Positions 24,600-38,700 of a DNA stretch of 64,000 nt are shown one piece after another. The position numbers were made by a program, and so were the translations under genes. The DNA is taken from the NCBI RefSeq assembly GCF_037975245.1, contig NC_092580.1, positions 1,158,501-1,222,500 on the forward strand, in the 5' to 3' direction. Each line of letters starts with the position of its first letter. Position 1 is the stretch's first letter. Source of the DNA: Apostichopus japonicus. Lineage: Eukaryota; Echinodermata; Holothuroidea; Aspidochirotida; Stichopodidae. The notes beneath the pieces are model-generated. The model was not told where the DNA came from and ran no database searches. It saw nothing but the letters and a program-made list of their open reading frames with translations.

Positions 24600-27590
24600 T
24601 CTCATACGGTCTCTGGGAACTTTAAGTATTAGAAACGAACATAGATTTATATCAACTGCTGTCGTGGCGCGTTTGGTTGCTCTGTACCTCGAGAGCGTGA
24701 CGTATTTTGGATCGCGGGCTCGAGACCAGGTGGGGGCAGTTTGCTTTTGCCGCGATCTTTTACGGTCTCTGGGAACTTTAAGTATTAGAAACGAACATAG
24801 ATTTATATCAACTGCCGTCGTGGCGCGGTTGGTTGCTCTGTACCTCGAGAGCGTGACGTATTTTGGATCGCGGGCTCGAGACCAGGCCAGCGCAGTTTGC
24901 TTTTGCCGCGATCTTATACGGTCTCTGGGAACTTTAAGTATTAGAAACGAACATAGATTTATATCAACTGCTGTCGTGGCGCGGTTGGTTGCTCTGTACC
25001 TCGAGAGCGTTACGTATTTTGGATCGCGGGCTCGAGACCAGGCCAGCGCAGTTTGCTTTTGCCGCGATCTTATACGGTCTCTGGAACTTTAAGTATTAGA
25101 AACGAACATAGATTTATATCAACTGCTGTCGTGGCGCGGTTGGTTGCTCTGTACCTCGAGAGCGTGACGTATTTTGGATCGCGGGCTCGAGACCAGGTGG
25201 GGGCAGTTTGCTTTTGCCGGGATCTTATACGGTCTCTGTGAACTTTAAGTATTAGAAACGAACATAGATTTATATCAACTGCTGTCGTGGCGCGGTTGGT
25301 TGCTCTGTACCTCGAGAGCGTGACGTATTTTGGATCGCGGGCTCGAGACCAGGTGGGGGCAGTTTGCTTTTGCCGGGTTCTTATACGGTCTCTGGAACTT
25401 TAAGTATTAGAAACGAACATAGATTTATATCAACTGCTGTCGTGGCGCGGTTGGTTGTGCTCTGTACCTCGAGAGCGTGACGTATTTTGGATCGCGGGCT
25501 CGAGACCAGGTGGGGGCAGTTTGCTTTTGCCGCGATCTCATACGGTCTCTGGGAACTTTAAGTATTAGAAACGAACATAGATTTATATCAACTGCTGTCG
25601 TGGCGCGGTTGGTTGCTCTGTACCTCGAGAGCGTGACGTATTTTGGATCGCGGGCTCGAGACCAGGTGGGGGCAGTTTGCTTTTGCCGCGATCTTATACG
25701 GTCTCTGGAACTTTAAGTATTAGAAACGAACATAGATTTATATCAACTGCTGTCGTGGCGCGGTTGGTTGCTCTGTACCTCGAGAGCGTGACGTATTTTG
25801 GATCGCGGGCTCGAGACCAGGTGGGGGCAGTTTGCTTTTGCCGCGATCTGGTACGGTCTCTGGAACTTTAAGTATTAGAAACGAACATAGATTTATATCA
25901 ACTGCTGTCGTGGCGCGGTTGCTTGCTCTGTACCTCGAGAGCGTGACGTATTTTGGATCGCGGGCTCGAGACCAGGTGGGGGCAGTTTGCTTTTGCCGCG
26001 ATCTCATACGGTCTCTGGGAACTTTAAGTATTAGAAACGAACATAGATTTATATCAACTGCTGTCGTGGCGCGGTTGCTTGCTCTGTACCTCGAGAGCGT
26101 GACGTATTTTGGATCGCGGGCTCGAGACCAGGTGGGGGCAGTTTGCTTTTGCCGCGATCTCATACGGTCTCTGGGAACTTTAAGTATTAGAAACGAACAT
26201 AGATTTATATCAACTGCTGTCGTGGCGCGGTTGGTTGCTCTGTACCTCGAGAGCGTGACGTATTTTGGATCGCGGGCTCGAGACCAGGTGGGGGCAGTTT
26301 GCTTTTGCCGCGATCTCATACGGTCTCTGGGAACTTTAAGTATTAGAAACGAACATAGATTTATATCAACTGCTGTCGTGGCGCGTTTGGTTGCTCTGTA
26401 CCTCGAGAGCGTGACGTATTTTGGATCGCGGGCTCGAGACCAGGTGGGGGCAGTTTGCTTTTGCCGCGATCTTTTACGGTCTCTGGGAACTTTAAGTATT
26501 AGAAACGAACATAGATTTATATCAACTGCTGTCGTGGCGCGGTTGGTTGCTCTGTACCTCGAGAGCGTGACGTATTTTGGATCGCGGGCTCGAGACCAGG
26601 CCAGCGCAGTTTGCTTTTGCCGCGATCTTATACGGTCTCTGGGAACTTTAAGTATTAGAAACGAACATAGATTTATATCAACTGCTGTCGTGGCGCGGTT
26701 GGTTGCTCTGTACCTCGAGAGCGTTACGTATTTTGGATCGCGGGCTCGAGACCAGGCCAGCGCAGTTTGCTTTTGCCGCGATCTCATACGGTCTCTGGAA
26801 CTTTAAGTATTAGAAACGAACATAGATTTATATCAACTGCTGTCGTGGCGCGGTTGGTTGCTCTGTACCTCGAGAGCGTGACGTATTTTGGATCGCGGGC
26901 TCGAGACCAGGTGGGGGCAGTTTGCTTTTGCCGGGATCTTATACGGTCTCTGTGAACTTTAAGTATTAGAAACGAACATAGATTTATATCAACTGCTGTC
27001 GTGGCGCGGTTGGTTGCTCTGTACCTCGAGAGCGTGACGTATTTTGGATCGCGGGCTCGAGACCAGGTGGGGGCAGTTTGCTTTTGCCGGGTTCTTATAC
27101 GGTCTCTGGAACTTTAAGTATTAGAAACGAACATAGATTTATATCAACTGCTGTCGTGGCGCGGTTGGTTGTGCTCTGTACCTCGAGAGCGTGACGTATT
27201 TTGGATCGCGGGCTCGAGACCAGGTGGGGGCAGTTTGCTTTTGCCGCGATCTCATACGGTCTCTGGGAACTTTAAGTATTAGAAACGAACATAGATTTAT
27301 ATCAACTGCTGTCGTGGCGCGGTTGGTTGCTCTGTACCTCGAGAGCGTGACGTATTTTGGATCGCGGGCTCGAGACCAGGTGGGGGCAGTTTGCTTTTGC
27401 CGCGATCTTATACGGTCTCTGGAACTTTAAGTATTAGAAACGAACATAGATTTATATCAACTGCTGTCGTGGCGCGGTTGGTTGCTCTGTACCTCGAGAG
27501 CGTGACGTATTTTGGATCGCGGGCTCGAGACCAGGTGGGGGCAGTTTGCTTTTGCCGCGATCTGGTACGGTCTCTGGAACTTTAAGTATT
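24600..27590. repeat. higher-order repeat, 11 units (1,714 bp), two copies
   Basis: Variants GCGCGTTTGGTTGC (24,667 and 26,381), two successive GACCAGGCCAGCGCAG units, CTCTGTGAAC and the long GGTTGTGCTCTG unit recur in the same order 1,714 bp apart. Confidence 0.85.
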
Positions 27591-28680
27591 AGAAACGAAC
27601 ATAGATTTATATCAACTGCTGTCGTGGCGCGGTTGCTTGCTCTGTACCTCGAGAGCGTGACGTATTTTGGATCGCGGGCTCGAGACCAGGTGGGGGCAGT
27701 TTGCTTTTGCCGCGATCTTATACGGTCTCTGGGAACTTTAAGTATTAGAAACGAACATAGATTTATATCAACTGCTGTTGTGGCGCGATTGGTTGCTCTG
27801 TACCTCGAGAGCGTGACGTATTTTCGATCGCGGGCTCGAGACCAGGTGGGGGCAGTTTGCTTTTGCCGGGTTCTTATACGGTCTCTGGAACTTTAAGTAT
27901 TAGAAACGAACATAGATTTATATCAACTGCTGTCGTGGCGCGGTTGGTTGCTCTGTACCTCGAGAGCGTGACGTATTTTGGATCGCGGGCTCGAGACCAG
28001 GTGGGGGCAGTTTGCTTTTGCCGCGATCTCATACGGTCTCTGGAACTTTAAGTATTAGAAACGAACATAGATTTATATCAACTGCTGTCGTGGCGCGGTT
28101 GGTTGCTCTGTACCTCGAGAGCGTGACGTATTTTGGATCGCGGGCTCGAGACCAGGTGGGGGCAGTTTGCTTTTGCCGCGATCTTATACGGTCTCTGGAA
28201 CTTTAAGTATTAGAAACGAACATAGATTTATATCAACTGCTGTCGTGGCGCGGTTGGTTGCTCTGTACCTCGAGAGCGTGACGTATTTTGGATCGCGGGC
28301 TCGAGACCAGGTGGGGGCAGTTTGCTTTTGCCGCGATCTGGTACGGTCTCTGGAACTTTAAGTATTAGAAACGAACATAGATTTATATCAACTGCTGTCG
28401 TGGCGCGGTTGCTTGCTCTGTACCTCGAGAGCGTGACGTATTTTGGATCGCGGGCTCGAGACCAGGTGGGGGCAGTTTGCTTTTGCCGCGATCTTATACG
28501 GTCTCTGGGAACTTTAAGTATTAGAAACGAACATAGATTTATATCAACTGCTGTTGTGGCGCGATTGGTTGCTCTGTACCTCGAGAGCGTGACGTATTTT
28601 CGATCGCGGGCTCGAGACCAGGTGGGGGCAGTTTGCTTTTGCCGGGTTCTTATACGGTCTCTGGAACTTTAAGTATTAGA
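27390..28680. repeat. higher-order repeat, 5 units (776 bp), two copies
   Basis: The succession GATCTGGTACGG, TTGCTTGCTC, GCTGTTGTGGCGCGATTGG and TTTTCGATCGCGGG recurs at an interval of 776 bp (27.55-27.89 kb and 28.33-28.67 kb). Confidence 0.85.
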
Positions 28681-29759
28681 AACGAACATAGATTTATATC
28701 AACTGCTGTCGTGGCGCGGTTGCTTGCTCTGTACCTCGAGAGCGTGACGTATTTTGGATCGCGGGCTCGAGACCAGGTGGGGGCAGTTTGCTTTTGCCGC
28801 GATCTCATACGGTCTCTGGGAACTTTAAGTATTAGAAACGAACATAGATTTATATCAACTGCTGTCGTGGCGCGGTTGGTTGCTCTGTACCTCGAGAGCG
28901 TGACGTATTTTGGATCGCGGGCTCGAGACCAGGTGGGGGCAGTTTGCTTTTGCCGGGATCTTATACGGTCTCTGGGAACTTTAAGTATTAGGAACGAACA
29001 TAGATTTATATCAACTGCTGTCGTGGCGCGGTTGGTTGCTCTGTACCTCGAGAGCGTGACGTATTTTGGATCGCGGGCTCGAGACCAGGTGGGGGCAGTT
29101 TGCTTTAGCCGCGATCTTATACGGTCTCTGGGAACTTTAAGTATTAGAAACGAACATAGATTTATATCAACTGCTGTCGTGGCGCGGTTGGTTGCTCTGT
29201 ACCTCGAGAGCGTGACGTATTTTGGATCGCGGGCTCGAGACCAGGTGGGGGCAGTTTGCTTTTGCCGCGATCTTATACGGTCTCTGGGAACTTTAAGTAT
29301 TAGAAACGAACATAGATTTATATCAACTGCTGTCGTGGCGCGGTTGGTTGCTCTGTACCTCGAGAGCGTGACGTATTTTGGATCGCGGGCTCGAGACCAG
29401 GTGGGGGCAGTTTGCTTTTGCCGCGATCTTATACGGTCTCTGGGAACTTTAAGTATTAGAAACGAACATAGATTTATATCAACTGCTGTCGTGGCGCGGT
29501 TGGTTGCTCTGTACCTCGAGAGCGTGACGTATTTTGGATCGCGGGCTCGAGACCAGGTGGGGGCAGTTTGCTTTTGCCGCGATCTGGTACGGTCTCTGGG
29601 AACTTTAAGTATTAGAAACGAACATAGATTTATATCAACTGCTGTCGTGGCGCGGTTGGTTGCTCTGTACCTCGAGAGCGTGACGTATTTTGGATCGCGG
29701 GCTCGAGACCAGGTGGGGGCAGTTTGCTTTTGCCGCGATCTTATACGGTCTCTGGAACT

Positions 29760-32700
29760 TTAAGTATTAGAAACGAACATAGATTTATATCAACTGCTGT
29801 CGTGGCGCGGTTGGTTGTGCTCTGTACCTCGAGAGCGAGACGTATTTTGGATCTCGGGCTCGAGACCAGGCCAGCGCAGTTTGCTTTTGCCTCGATTTAA
29901 TACGGTCTCTGGAACTTTAAGTATTAGAAACGAACATAGATTTATATCAACTGCTGTCGTGGCGCGGTTGGTTGCTCTGTACCTCGAGAGCGTGACGTAT
30001 TTTTAATCGCGGGCTCGAGACCATGTGGGGGCAGTTTGCTTTTGCCGCGATCTTATACGGTCTCTGGGAACTTTAAGTATTAGAAACGAACATAGATTTA
30101 TATCAACTGCTGTCGTGGCGCGGTTGCTTGCTCTGTACCTCGAGAGCGTGACGTATTTTGGATCGCGGGCTCGAGACCAGGTGGGGGCAGTTTGCCTTTG
30201 CCGCGATCTTATACGGTCTCTGGAACTTTAAGTATTAGAAACGAACATAGATTTATATCAACTGCTGTCGTGGCGCGGTTGGTTGTGCTCTGTACCTCGA
30301 GAGCGTGACGTATTTTGGATCGCGGGCTCGAGACCAGGTGGGGGCAGTTTGCTTTTGCCTCGATCTAATACGGTCTCTGGAACTTTAAGTATTAGAAACG
30401 AACATAGATTTATATCAACTGCTGTCGTGGCGCGGTTGGTTGCTCTGTACCTCGAGAGCGTGACGTATTTTGGATCGCGGGCTCGAGACCAGGTGGGGGC
30501 AGTTTGCTTTTGCCGGGATCTTATACGGTCTCTGGGAACTTTAAGTATTAGAAACGAACATAGATTTATATCAACTGCTGTCGTGGCGCGGTTGGTTGCT
30601 CTGTACCTCGAGAGCGTGACGTATTTTGGATCGCGGGCTCGAGACCAGGTGGGGGCAGTTTGCTTTTGCCGGGTTCTTATACGGTCTCTGGAACTTTAAG
30701 TATTAGAAACGAACATAGATTTATATCAACTGCTGTCGTGGCGCGGTTGGTTGCTCTGTACCTCGAGAGCGTGACGTATTTTGGATCGCGGGCTCGAGAC
30801 AAGGTGGGGGCAGTTTGCTTTTGCCGCGATCTCATACGGTCTCTGGGAACTTTAAGTATTAGAAACGAACATAGATTTATATCAACTGCTGTCGTGGCGC
30901 GGCTGGTTGCTCTGTACCTCGAGAGCGTGACGATTTTTGGATCGCGGGCTCGAGACCAGGTGGGGGCAGTTTGCTTTTGCCGGGTTCTTATACGGTCTCT
31001 GGGAACTTTAAGTATTAGAAACGAACATAGATTTATATCAACTGCTGTCGTGGCGCGGTTGGTTGCTCTGTACCTCGAGAGCGTGACGTATTTTGGATCG
31101 CGGGCTCGAGACCAGGTGGGGGCAGTTTGCTTTTGCCGGGATCTTATACGGTCTCTGGAACTTTAAGTATTAGAAACGAACATAGATTGATATCAACTGC
31201 TGTCGTGGCGCGGTTGGTTGCTCTGTACCTCCAGAGCGTTACGTATTTTGGATCGCGGGCTCGAGACCAGGTGGGGGCAGTTTGCTTTTGCCGGGATCTT
31301 ATACGGTCTCTGAAACTTTAAGTATTAGAAACGAACATAGATTTATATCAACTGCTGTCGTGGCGCGGTTGGTTGCTCTGTACCTCGATAGCGTGACGTA
31401 TTTTGGATCGCGGGCTCGAGACCAGGTGGGGGCAGTTTGCTTTTGCCGCGATCTGGTACGGTCTCTGAAACTTTAAGTATTAGAAACGAACATAGATTTA
31501 TATCAACTGCTGTCGTGGCGCGGTTGGTTGCTCTGTACCTCGAGAGCGTGACGTATTTTGGATCGCGGGCTCGAGACCAGGTGGGGGCAGTTTGCTTTTG
31601 CCGCGATCTTATACGGTCTCTGGGAACTTTAAGTATTAGAAACGAACATAGATTGATATCAACTGCTGTCGTGGCGCGGTTGCTTGCTCTGTACCTCGAG
31701 AGCGTGACGTATTTTGGATCGCGGGCTCGAGACCAGGTGGGGGCAGTTTGCTTTTGCCGCGATCTTATACGGTCTCTGGGAACTTTAAGTATTAGAAACG
31801 AACATAGATTTATATCAACTGCTGTCGTGGCGCGGTTGGTTGCTCTGTACCTCGAGAGCGTGACGTATTTTGGATCGCGGGCCCGAGACCAGGTGGGGGC
31901 AGTTTGCTTTTGCCGCGATCTCATACGGTCTCTGGGAACTTTAAGTATTAGAAACGAACATAGATTTATATCAACTGCTGTCGTGGCGCGGTTGGTTGCT
32001 CTGTACCTCGAGAGCGTGACGTATTTTGGATCGCGGGCTCGAGACCAGGTGGGGGCAGTTTGCTTTTGCCGCGATCTGGTACGGTCTCTGGGAACTTTAA
32101 GTATTAGAAACGAACATAGATTTATATCAACTGCTGTCGTGGCGCGGTTGGTTGCTCTGTACCTCGAGAGCGTGACGTATTTTGGATCGCGGGCTCGAGA
32201 CCAGGTGGGGGCAGTTTGCTTTTGCCGCGATCTTATACGGTCTCTGGAACTTTAAGTATTAGAAACGAACATAGATTTATATCAACTGCTGTCGTGGCGC
32301 GGTTGGTTGTGCTCTGTACCTCGAGAGCGAGACGTATTTTGGATCTCGGGCTCGAGACCAGGCCAGCGCAGTTTGCTTTTGCCTCGATTTAATACGGTCT
32401 CTGGAACTTTAAGTATTAGAAACGAACATAGATTTATATCAACTGCTGTCGTGGCGCGGTTGGTTGCTCTGTACCTCGAGAGCGTGACGTATTTTGGATC
32501 GCGGGCTCGAGACCATGTGGGGGCAGTTTGCTTTTGCCGCGATCTCATACGGTCTCTGGGAACTTTAAGTATTAGAAACGAACATAGATTTATATCAACT
32601 GCTGTCGTGGCGCGGTTGGTTGCTCTGTACCTCGAGAGCGTGACGTATTTTGGAACGCGGGCTCGAGACCAGGTGGGGGCAGTTTGCCTTTGCCGCGATC

Positions 32701-35700
32701 TCATACGGTCTCTGGAACTTTAAGTATTAGAAACGAACATAGATTTATATCAACTGCTGTCGTGGCGCGGTTGGTTGTGCTCTGTACCTCGAGAGCGAGA
32801 CGTATTTTGGATCGCGGGCTCGAGACCAGGTGGGGGCAGTTTGCTTTTGCCTCGATCTAATACGGTCTCTGGAACTTTAAGTATTAGAAACGAACATAGA
32901 TTTATATCAACTGCTGTCGTGGCGCGGTTGGTTGCTCTGTACCTCGAGAGCGTGACGTATTTTGGATCGCGGGCTCGAGACCAGGTGGGGGCAGTTTGCT
33001 TTTGCCGGGTTCTTATACGGTCTCTGGAACTTTAAGTATTAGAAACGAACATAGATTTATATCAACTGCTGTCGTGGCGCGGTTGCTTGCTCTGTACCTC
33101 GAGAGCGTGACGTATTTTGGATCGCGGGCTCGAGACAAGGTGGGGGCAGTTTGCTTTTGCCGCGATCTCATACGGTCTCTGGGAACTTTAAGTATTAGAA
33201 ACGAACATAGATTTATATCAACTGCTGTCGTGGCGCGGCTGGTTGCTCTGTACCTCGAGAGCGTGACGATTTTTGGATCGCGGGCTCGAGACCAGGTGGG
33301 GGCAGTTTGCTTTTGCCGCGATCTGGTACGGTCTCTGGGAACTTTAAGTATTAGAAACGAACATAGATTTATATCAACTGCTGTCGTGGCGCGGTTGCTT
33401 GCTCTGTACCTCGAGAGCGTGACGTATTTTGGATCGCGGGCTCGAGACCAGGTGGGGGCAGTTTGCTTTTGCCGGGATCTTATACGGTCTCTGGAACTTT
33501 AAGTATTAGAAACGAACATAGATTTATATCAACTGCTGTCGTGGCGCGGTTGGTTGCTCTGTACCTCGAGAGCGTGACGTATTTTGGATCGCGGGCTCGA
33601 GACCAGGTGGGGGCAGTTTGCTTTTGCCGCGATCTGGTACGGTCTCTGGAACTTTAAGTATTAGAAACGAACATAGATTTATATCAACTGCTGTCGTGGC
33701 GCGGTTGGTTGCTCTGTACCTCGAGAGCGTGACGTATTTTGGATCGCGGGCTCGAGACCAGGTGGGGGCAGTTTGCTTTTGCCGCGATCCTTTACGGTCT
33801 CTGAAACTTTAAGTATTAGAAACGAACATAGATTTATATCAACTGCTGTCGTGGCGCGGTTGGTTGCTCTGTACCTCGAGAGCGTGACGTATTTTGGATC
33901 GCGGGCTCGAGACCAGGTGGGGCAGTTTGCTTTTGCCGCGATCTTATACGGTCTCTGGGGACTTTAAGTATTAGAAACGAACATAGATTTATATCAACTG
34001 CTGTCGTGGCGCGGTTGGTTGCTCTGTACCTCGAGAGCGTGACGTATTTTGGATCGCGGGCTCGAGACCAGGTGGGGGCAGTTTGCTTTTGCCGCGATCT
34101 CATACGGTCTCTGGGAACTTTAAGTATTAGAAACGAACATTGATTTTTATTTATATCAACTGCTGTCGTGGCGCGGTTGGTTGCTCTGTACCTCGAGAGC
34201 GTGACGTATTTTGGATCGCGGGCTCGAGACCAGGTGGGGGCAGTTTGCTTTTGCCGCGATCTTATACGGTCTCTGGGAACTTTAAGTATTAGAAACGAAC
34301 ATAGATTTATATCAACCGCTGTCGTGGCGCGGTTGGTTGTGCTCTGTACCTCGAGAGCGTGACGTATTTTGGATCGCGGGCTCGAGACCAGGCCAGCGCA
34401 GTTTGCTTTTGCCGCGATCTAATACGATATCTGGAACTTTAAGTATCAGAAACAAACATTGATTTATATCAACCGCTGTCGTGGCGCGGTTGGTTGTGCT
34501 CTGTACCTCGAGAGCGTGACGTATTTTGGATCGCGGGCTCGAGACCAGGTGGGGGCAGTTTGCTTTTGCCGCGATCTTATACGGTCTCTGGAACTTTAAG
34601 TATTAGAAACGAACATAGATTTATATCAACCGCTGTCGTGGCGCGGTTGGTTGTGCTCTGTACCTCGAGAGCGTGACGTACTTTGGATCGCGGGCTCGAG
34701 ACCAGGTGGGGGCAGTTCGCTTTTGCCGCGATCTAATACGATCTCTGGAACTTTAAGTATTAGAAACAAACATTGATTTATATCAACTGCTGTCGTGGCG
34801 CGGTTGGTTGTGCTCTGTACCTCGAGAGCGTGACGTATTTTGGATCGCGGGATCGAGACCAGGCCAGCGCAGTTTGCTTTTGCCGCGATCCTATAAGGTA
34901 TCTGGAACTTCAAGTATAAGAAACGAACATTAATTTATATCAACTGCTGTCGTGGCGCGGTTGGTTGTGCTCTGTACCTCGAGAGCGTGACGCATTTTGG
35001 ATCGCGGGCTCGAGACAGGCCAGCGCAGTTTGCTTTTGCCGCGATCTTATACGGTCTCTGGGAACTTTAAGTATTAGAAACGAACATAGATTTATATCAA
35101 CTGCTGTCGTGGCGCGGTTGGTTGTGCTCTGTACCTCGAGAGCGTGACGTATTTTGGATCCTGGGCTCGAGACCCGGCCACTGCAGTTTGCTTTTGCCGC
35201 GATCTTATACGGTCTCTGGAACTTTAAGTATTAGAAACGAACATAGATTTATATCAACTGCTGTCGTGGCGCGGTTGGTTGTGCTCTGTACCTCGAGAGC
35301 GAGACGTATTTTGGATCTCGGGCTCGAGACCAGGTGGGCGCAGTTTGCTTTTGCCTCGATTTAATACGGTCTCTGGAACTTTAAGTATTAGAAACGAACA
35401 TAGATTTATATCAACTGCTGTCGTGGCGCGGTTGGTTGCTCTGTACCTCGAGAGCGTGACGTATTTTTAATCGCGGGCTCGAGACCATGTGGGGGCAGTT
35501 TGCTTTTGCCGCGATCTTATACGGTCTCTGGGAACTTTAAGTATTAGAAACGAACATAGATTTATATCAACTGCTGTCGTGGCGCGGTTGCTTGCTCTGT
35601 ACCTCGAGAGCGTGACGTATTTTGGATCGCGGGCTCGAGACCAGGTGGGGGCAGTTTGCCTTTGCCGCGATCTTATACGGTCTCTGGAACTTTAAGTATT

Positions 35701-38700
35701 AGAAACGAACATAGATTTATATCAACTGCTGTCGTGGCGCGGTTGGTTGTGCTCTGTACCTCGAGAGCGAGACGTATTTTGGATCGCGGGCTCGAGACCA
35801 GGTGGGGGCAGTTTGCTTTTGCCTCGATCTAATACGGTCTCTGGAACTTTAAGTATTAGAAACGAACATAGATTTATATCAACTGCTGTCGTGGCGCGGT
35901 TGGTTGCTCTGTACCTCGAGAGCGTGACGTATTTTGGATCGCGGGCTCGAGACCAGGTGGGGGCAGTTTGCTTTTGCCGCGATCTTATACGGTCTCTGGG
36001 AACTTTAAGTATTAGAAACGAACATAGATTTATATCAACTGCTGTCGCGGCGCGGTTGCTTGCTCTGTACCTCGAGAGCGTGACGTATTTTGGATCGCGG
36101 GCTCGAGACCAGGTGGGGGCAGTTTGCTTTTGCCGGGTTCTTATACGGTCTCTGGAACTTTAAGTATTAGAAACGAACATAGATTTATATCAACTGCTGT
36201 CGTGGCGCGGTTGGTTGCTCTGTACCTCGAGAGCGTGACGTATTTTGGATCGCGGGCTCGAGACAAGGTGGGGGCAGTTTGCTTTTGCCGCGATCTCATA
36301 CGGTCTCTGGGAACTTTAAGTATTAGAAACGAACATAGATTTATATCAACTGCTGTCGTGGCGCGGCTGGTTGCTCTGTACCTCGAGAGCGTGACGATTT
36401 TTGGATCGCGGGCTCGAGACCAGGTGGGGGCAGTTTGCTTTTGCCGCGATCTTATACGGTCTCTGGGAACTTTAAGTATTAGAAACGAACATAGATTTAT
36501 ATCAACTGCTGTCGTGGCGCGGTTGGTTGCTCTGTACCTCGAGAGCGTGACGTATTTTGGATCGCGGGCTCGAGACCAGGTGGGGGCAGTTTGCTTTTGC
36601 CGCGATCTGGTACGGTCTCTGGAACTTTAAGTATTAGAAACGAACATAGATTTATATCAACTGCTGTCGTGGCGCGGTTGCTTGCTCTGTACCTCGAGAG
36701 CGTGACGTATTTTGGATCGCGGGCTCGAGACCAGGTGGGGGCAGTTTGCTTTTGCCGGGATCTTATACGGTCTCTGGAACTTTAAGTATTAGAAACGAAC
36801 ATAGATTTATATCAACTGCTGTCGTGGCGCGGTTGGTTGCTCTGTACCTCGAGAGCGTTACGTATTTTGGATCGCGGGCTCGAGACCAGGTGGGGGCAGT
36901 TTGCTTTTGCCGCGATCTTATACGGTCTCTGAAACTTTAAGTATTAGAAACGAACATAGATTTATATCAACTGCTGTCGTGGCGCGGTTGGTTGCTCTGT
37001 ACCTCGATAGCGTGACGTATTTTGGATCGCGGGCTCGAGACCAGGTGGGGGCAGTTTGCTTTTGCCGCGATCTGGTACGGTCTCTGAAACTTTAAGTATT
37101 AGAAACGAACATAGATTTATATCAACTGCTGTCGTGGCGCGGTTGGTTGCTCTGTACCTCGAGAGCGTGACGTATTTTGGATCGCGGGCTCGAGACCAGG
37201 TGGGGGCAGTTTGCTTTTGCCGCGATCTTATACGGTCTCTGGGAACTTTAAGTATTAGAAACGAACATAGATTGATATCAACTGCTGTCGTGGCGCGGTT
37301 GCTTGCTCTGTACCTCGAGAGCGTGACGTATTTTGGATCGCGGGCTCGAGACCAGGTGGGGGCAGTTTGCTTTTGCCGCGATCTTATACGGTCTCTGGGA
37401 ACTTTAAGTATTAGAAACGAACATAGATTTATATCAACTGCTGTCGTGGCGCGGTTGGTTGCTCTGTACCTCGAGAGCGTGACGTATTTTGGATCGCGGG
37501 CCCGAGACCAGGTGGGGGCAGTTTGCTTTTGCCGCGATCTCATACGGTCTCTGGGAACTTTAAGTATTAGAAACGAACATAGATTTATATCAACTGCTGT
37601 CGTGGCGCGGTTGGTTGCTCTGTACCTCGAGAGCGTGACGTATTTTGGATCGCGGGCTCGAGACCAGGTGGGGGCAGTTTGCTTTTGCCGCGATCTGGTA
37701 CGGTCTCTGGGAACTTTAAGTATTAGAAACGAACATAGATTTATATCAACTGCTGTCGTGGCGCGGTTGGTTGCTCTGTACCTCGAGAGCGTGACGTATT
37801 TTGGATCGCGGGCTCGAGACCAGGTGGGGGCAGTTTGCTTTTGCCGCGATCTTATACGGTCTCTGGAACTTTAAGTATTAGAAACGAACATAGATTTATA
37901 TCAACTGCTGTCGTGGCGCGGTTGGTTGTGCTCTGTACCTCGAGAGCGTGACGTATTTTGGATCGCGGGCTCGAGACAAGGTGGGGGCAGTTTGCTTTTG
38001 CCGCGATCTCATACGGTCTCTGGGAACTTTAAGTATTAGAAACGAACATAGATTTATATCAATTGCTGTCGTGGCGCGGCTGGTTGCTCTGTACCTCGAG
38101 AGCGTGACGATTTTTGGATCGCGGGCTCGAGACCAGGTGGGGGCAGTTTGCTTTTGCCGCGATCTTATACGGTCTCTGGGAACTTTAAGTATTAGAAACG
38201 AACATAGATTTATATCAACTGCTGTCGTGGCGCGGTTGGTTGCTCTGTACCTCGAGAGCGTGACGTATTTTGGATCGCGGGCTCGAGACCAGGTGGGGGC
38301 AGTTTGCTTTTGCCGCGATCTGGTACGGTCTCTGGAACTTTAAGTATTAGAAACGAACATAGATTTATATCAACTGCTGTCGTGGCGCGGTTGCTTGCTC
38401 TGTACCTCGAGAGCGTGACGTATTTTGGATCGCGGGCTCGAGACAAGGTGGGGGCAGTTTGCTTTTGCCGCGATCTCATACGGTCTCTGGGAACTTTAAG
38501 TATTAGAAACGAACATAGATTTATATCAATTGCTGTCGTGGCGCGGCTGGTTGCTCTGTACCTCGAGAGCGTGACGATTTTTGGATCGCGGGCTCGAGAC
38601 CAGGTGGGGGCAGTTTGCTTTTGCCGCGATCTTATACGGTCTCTGGGAACTTTAAGTATTAGAAACGAACATAGATTTATATCAACTGCTGTCGTGGCGC

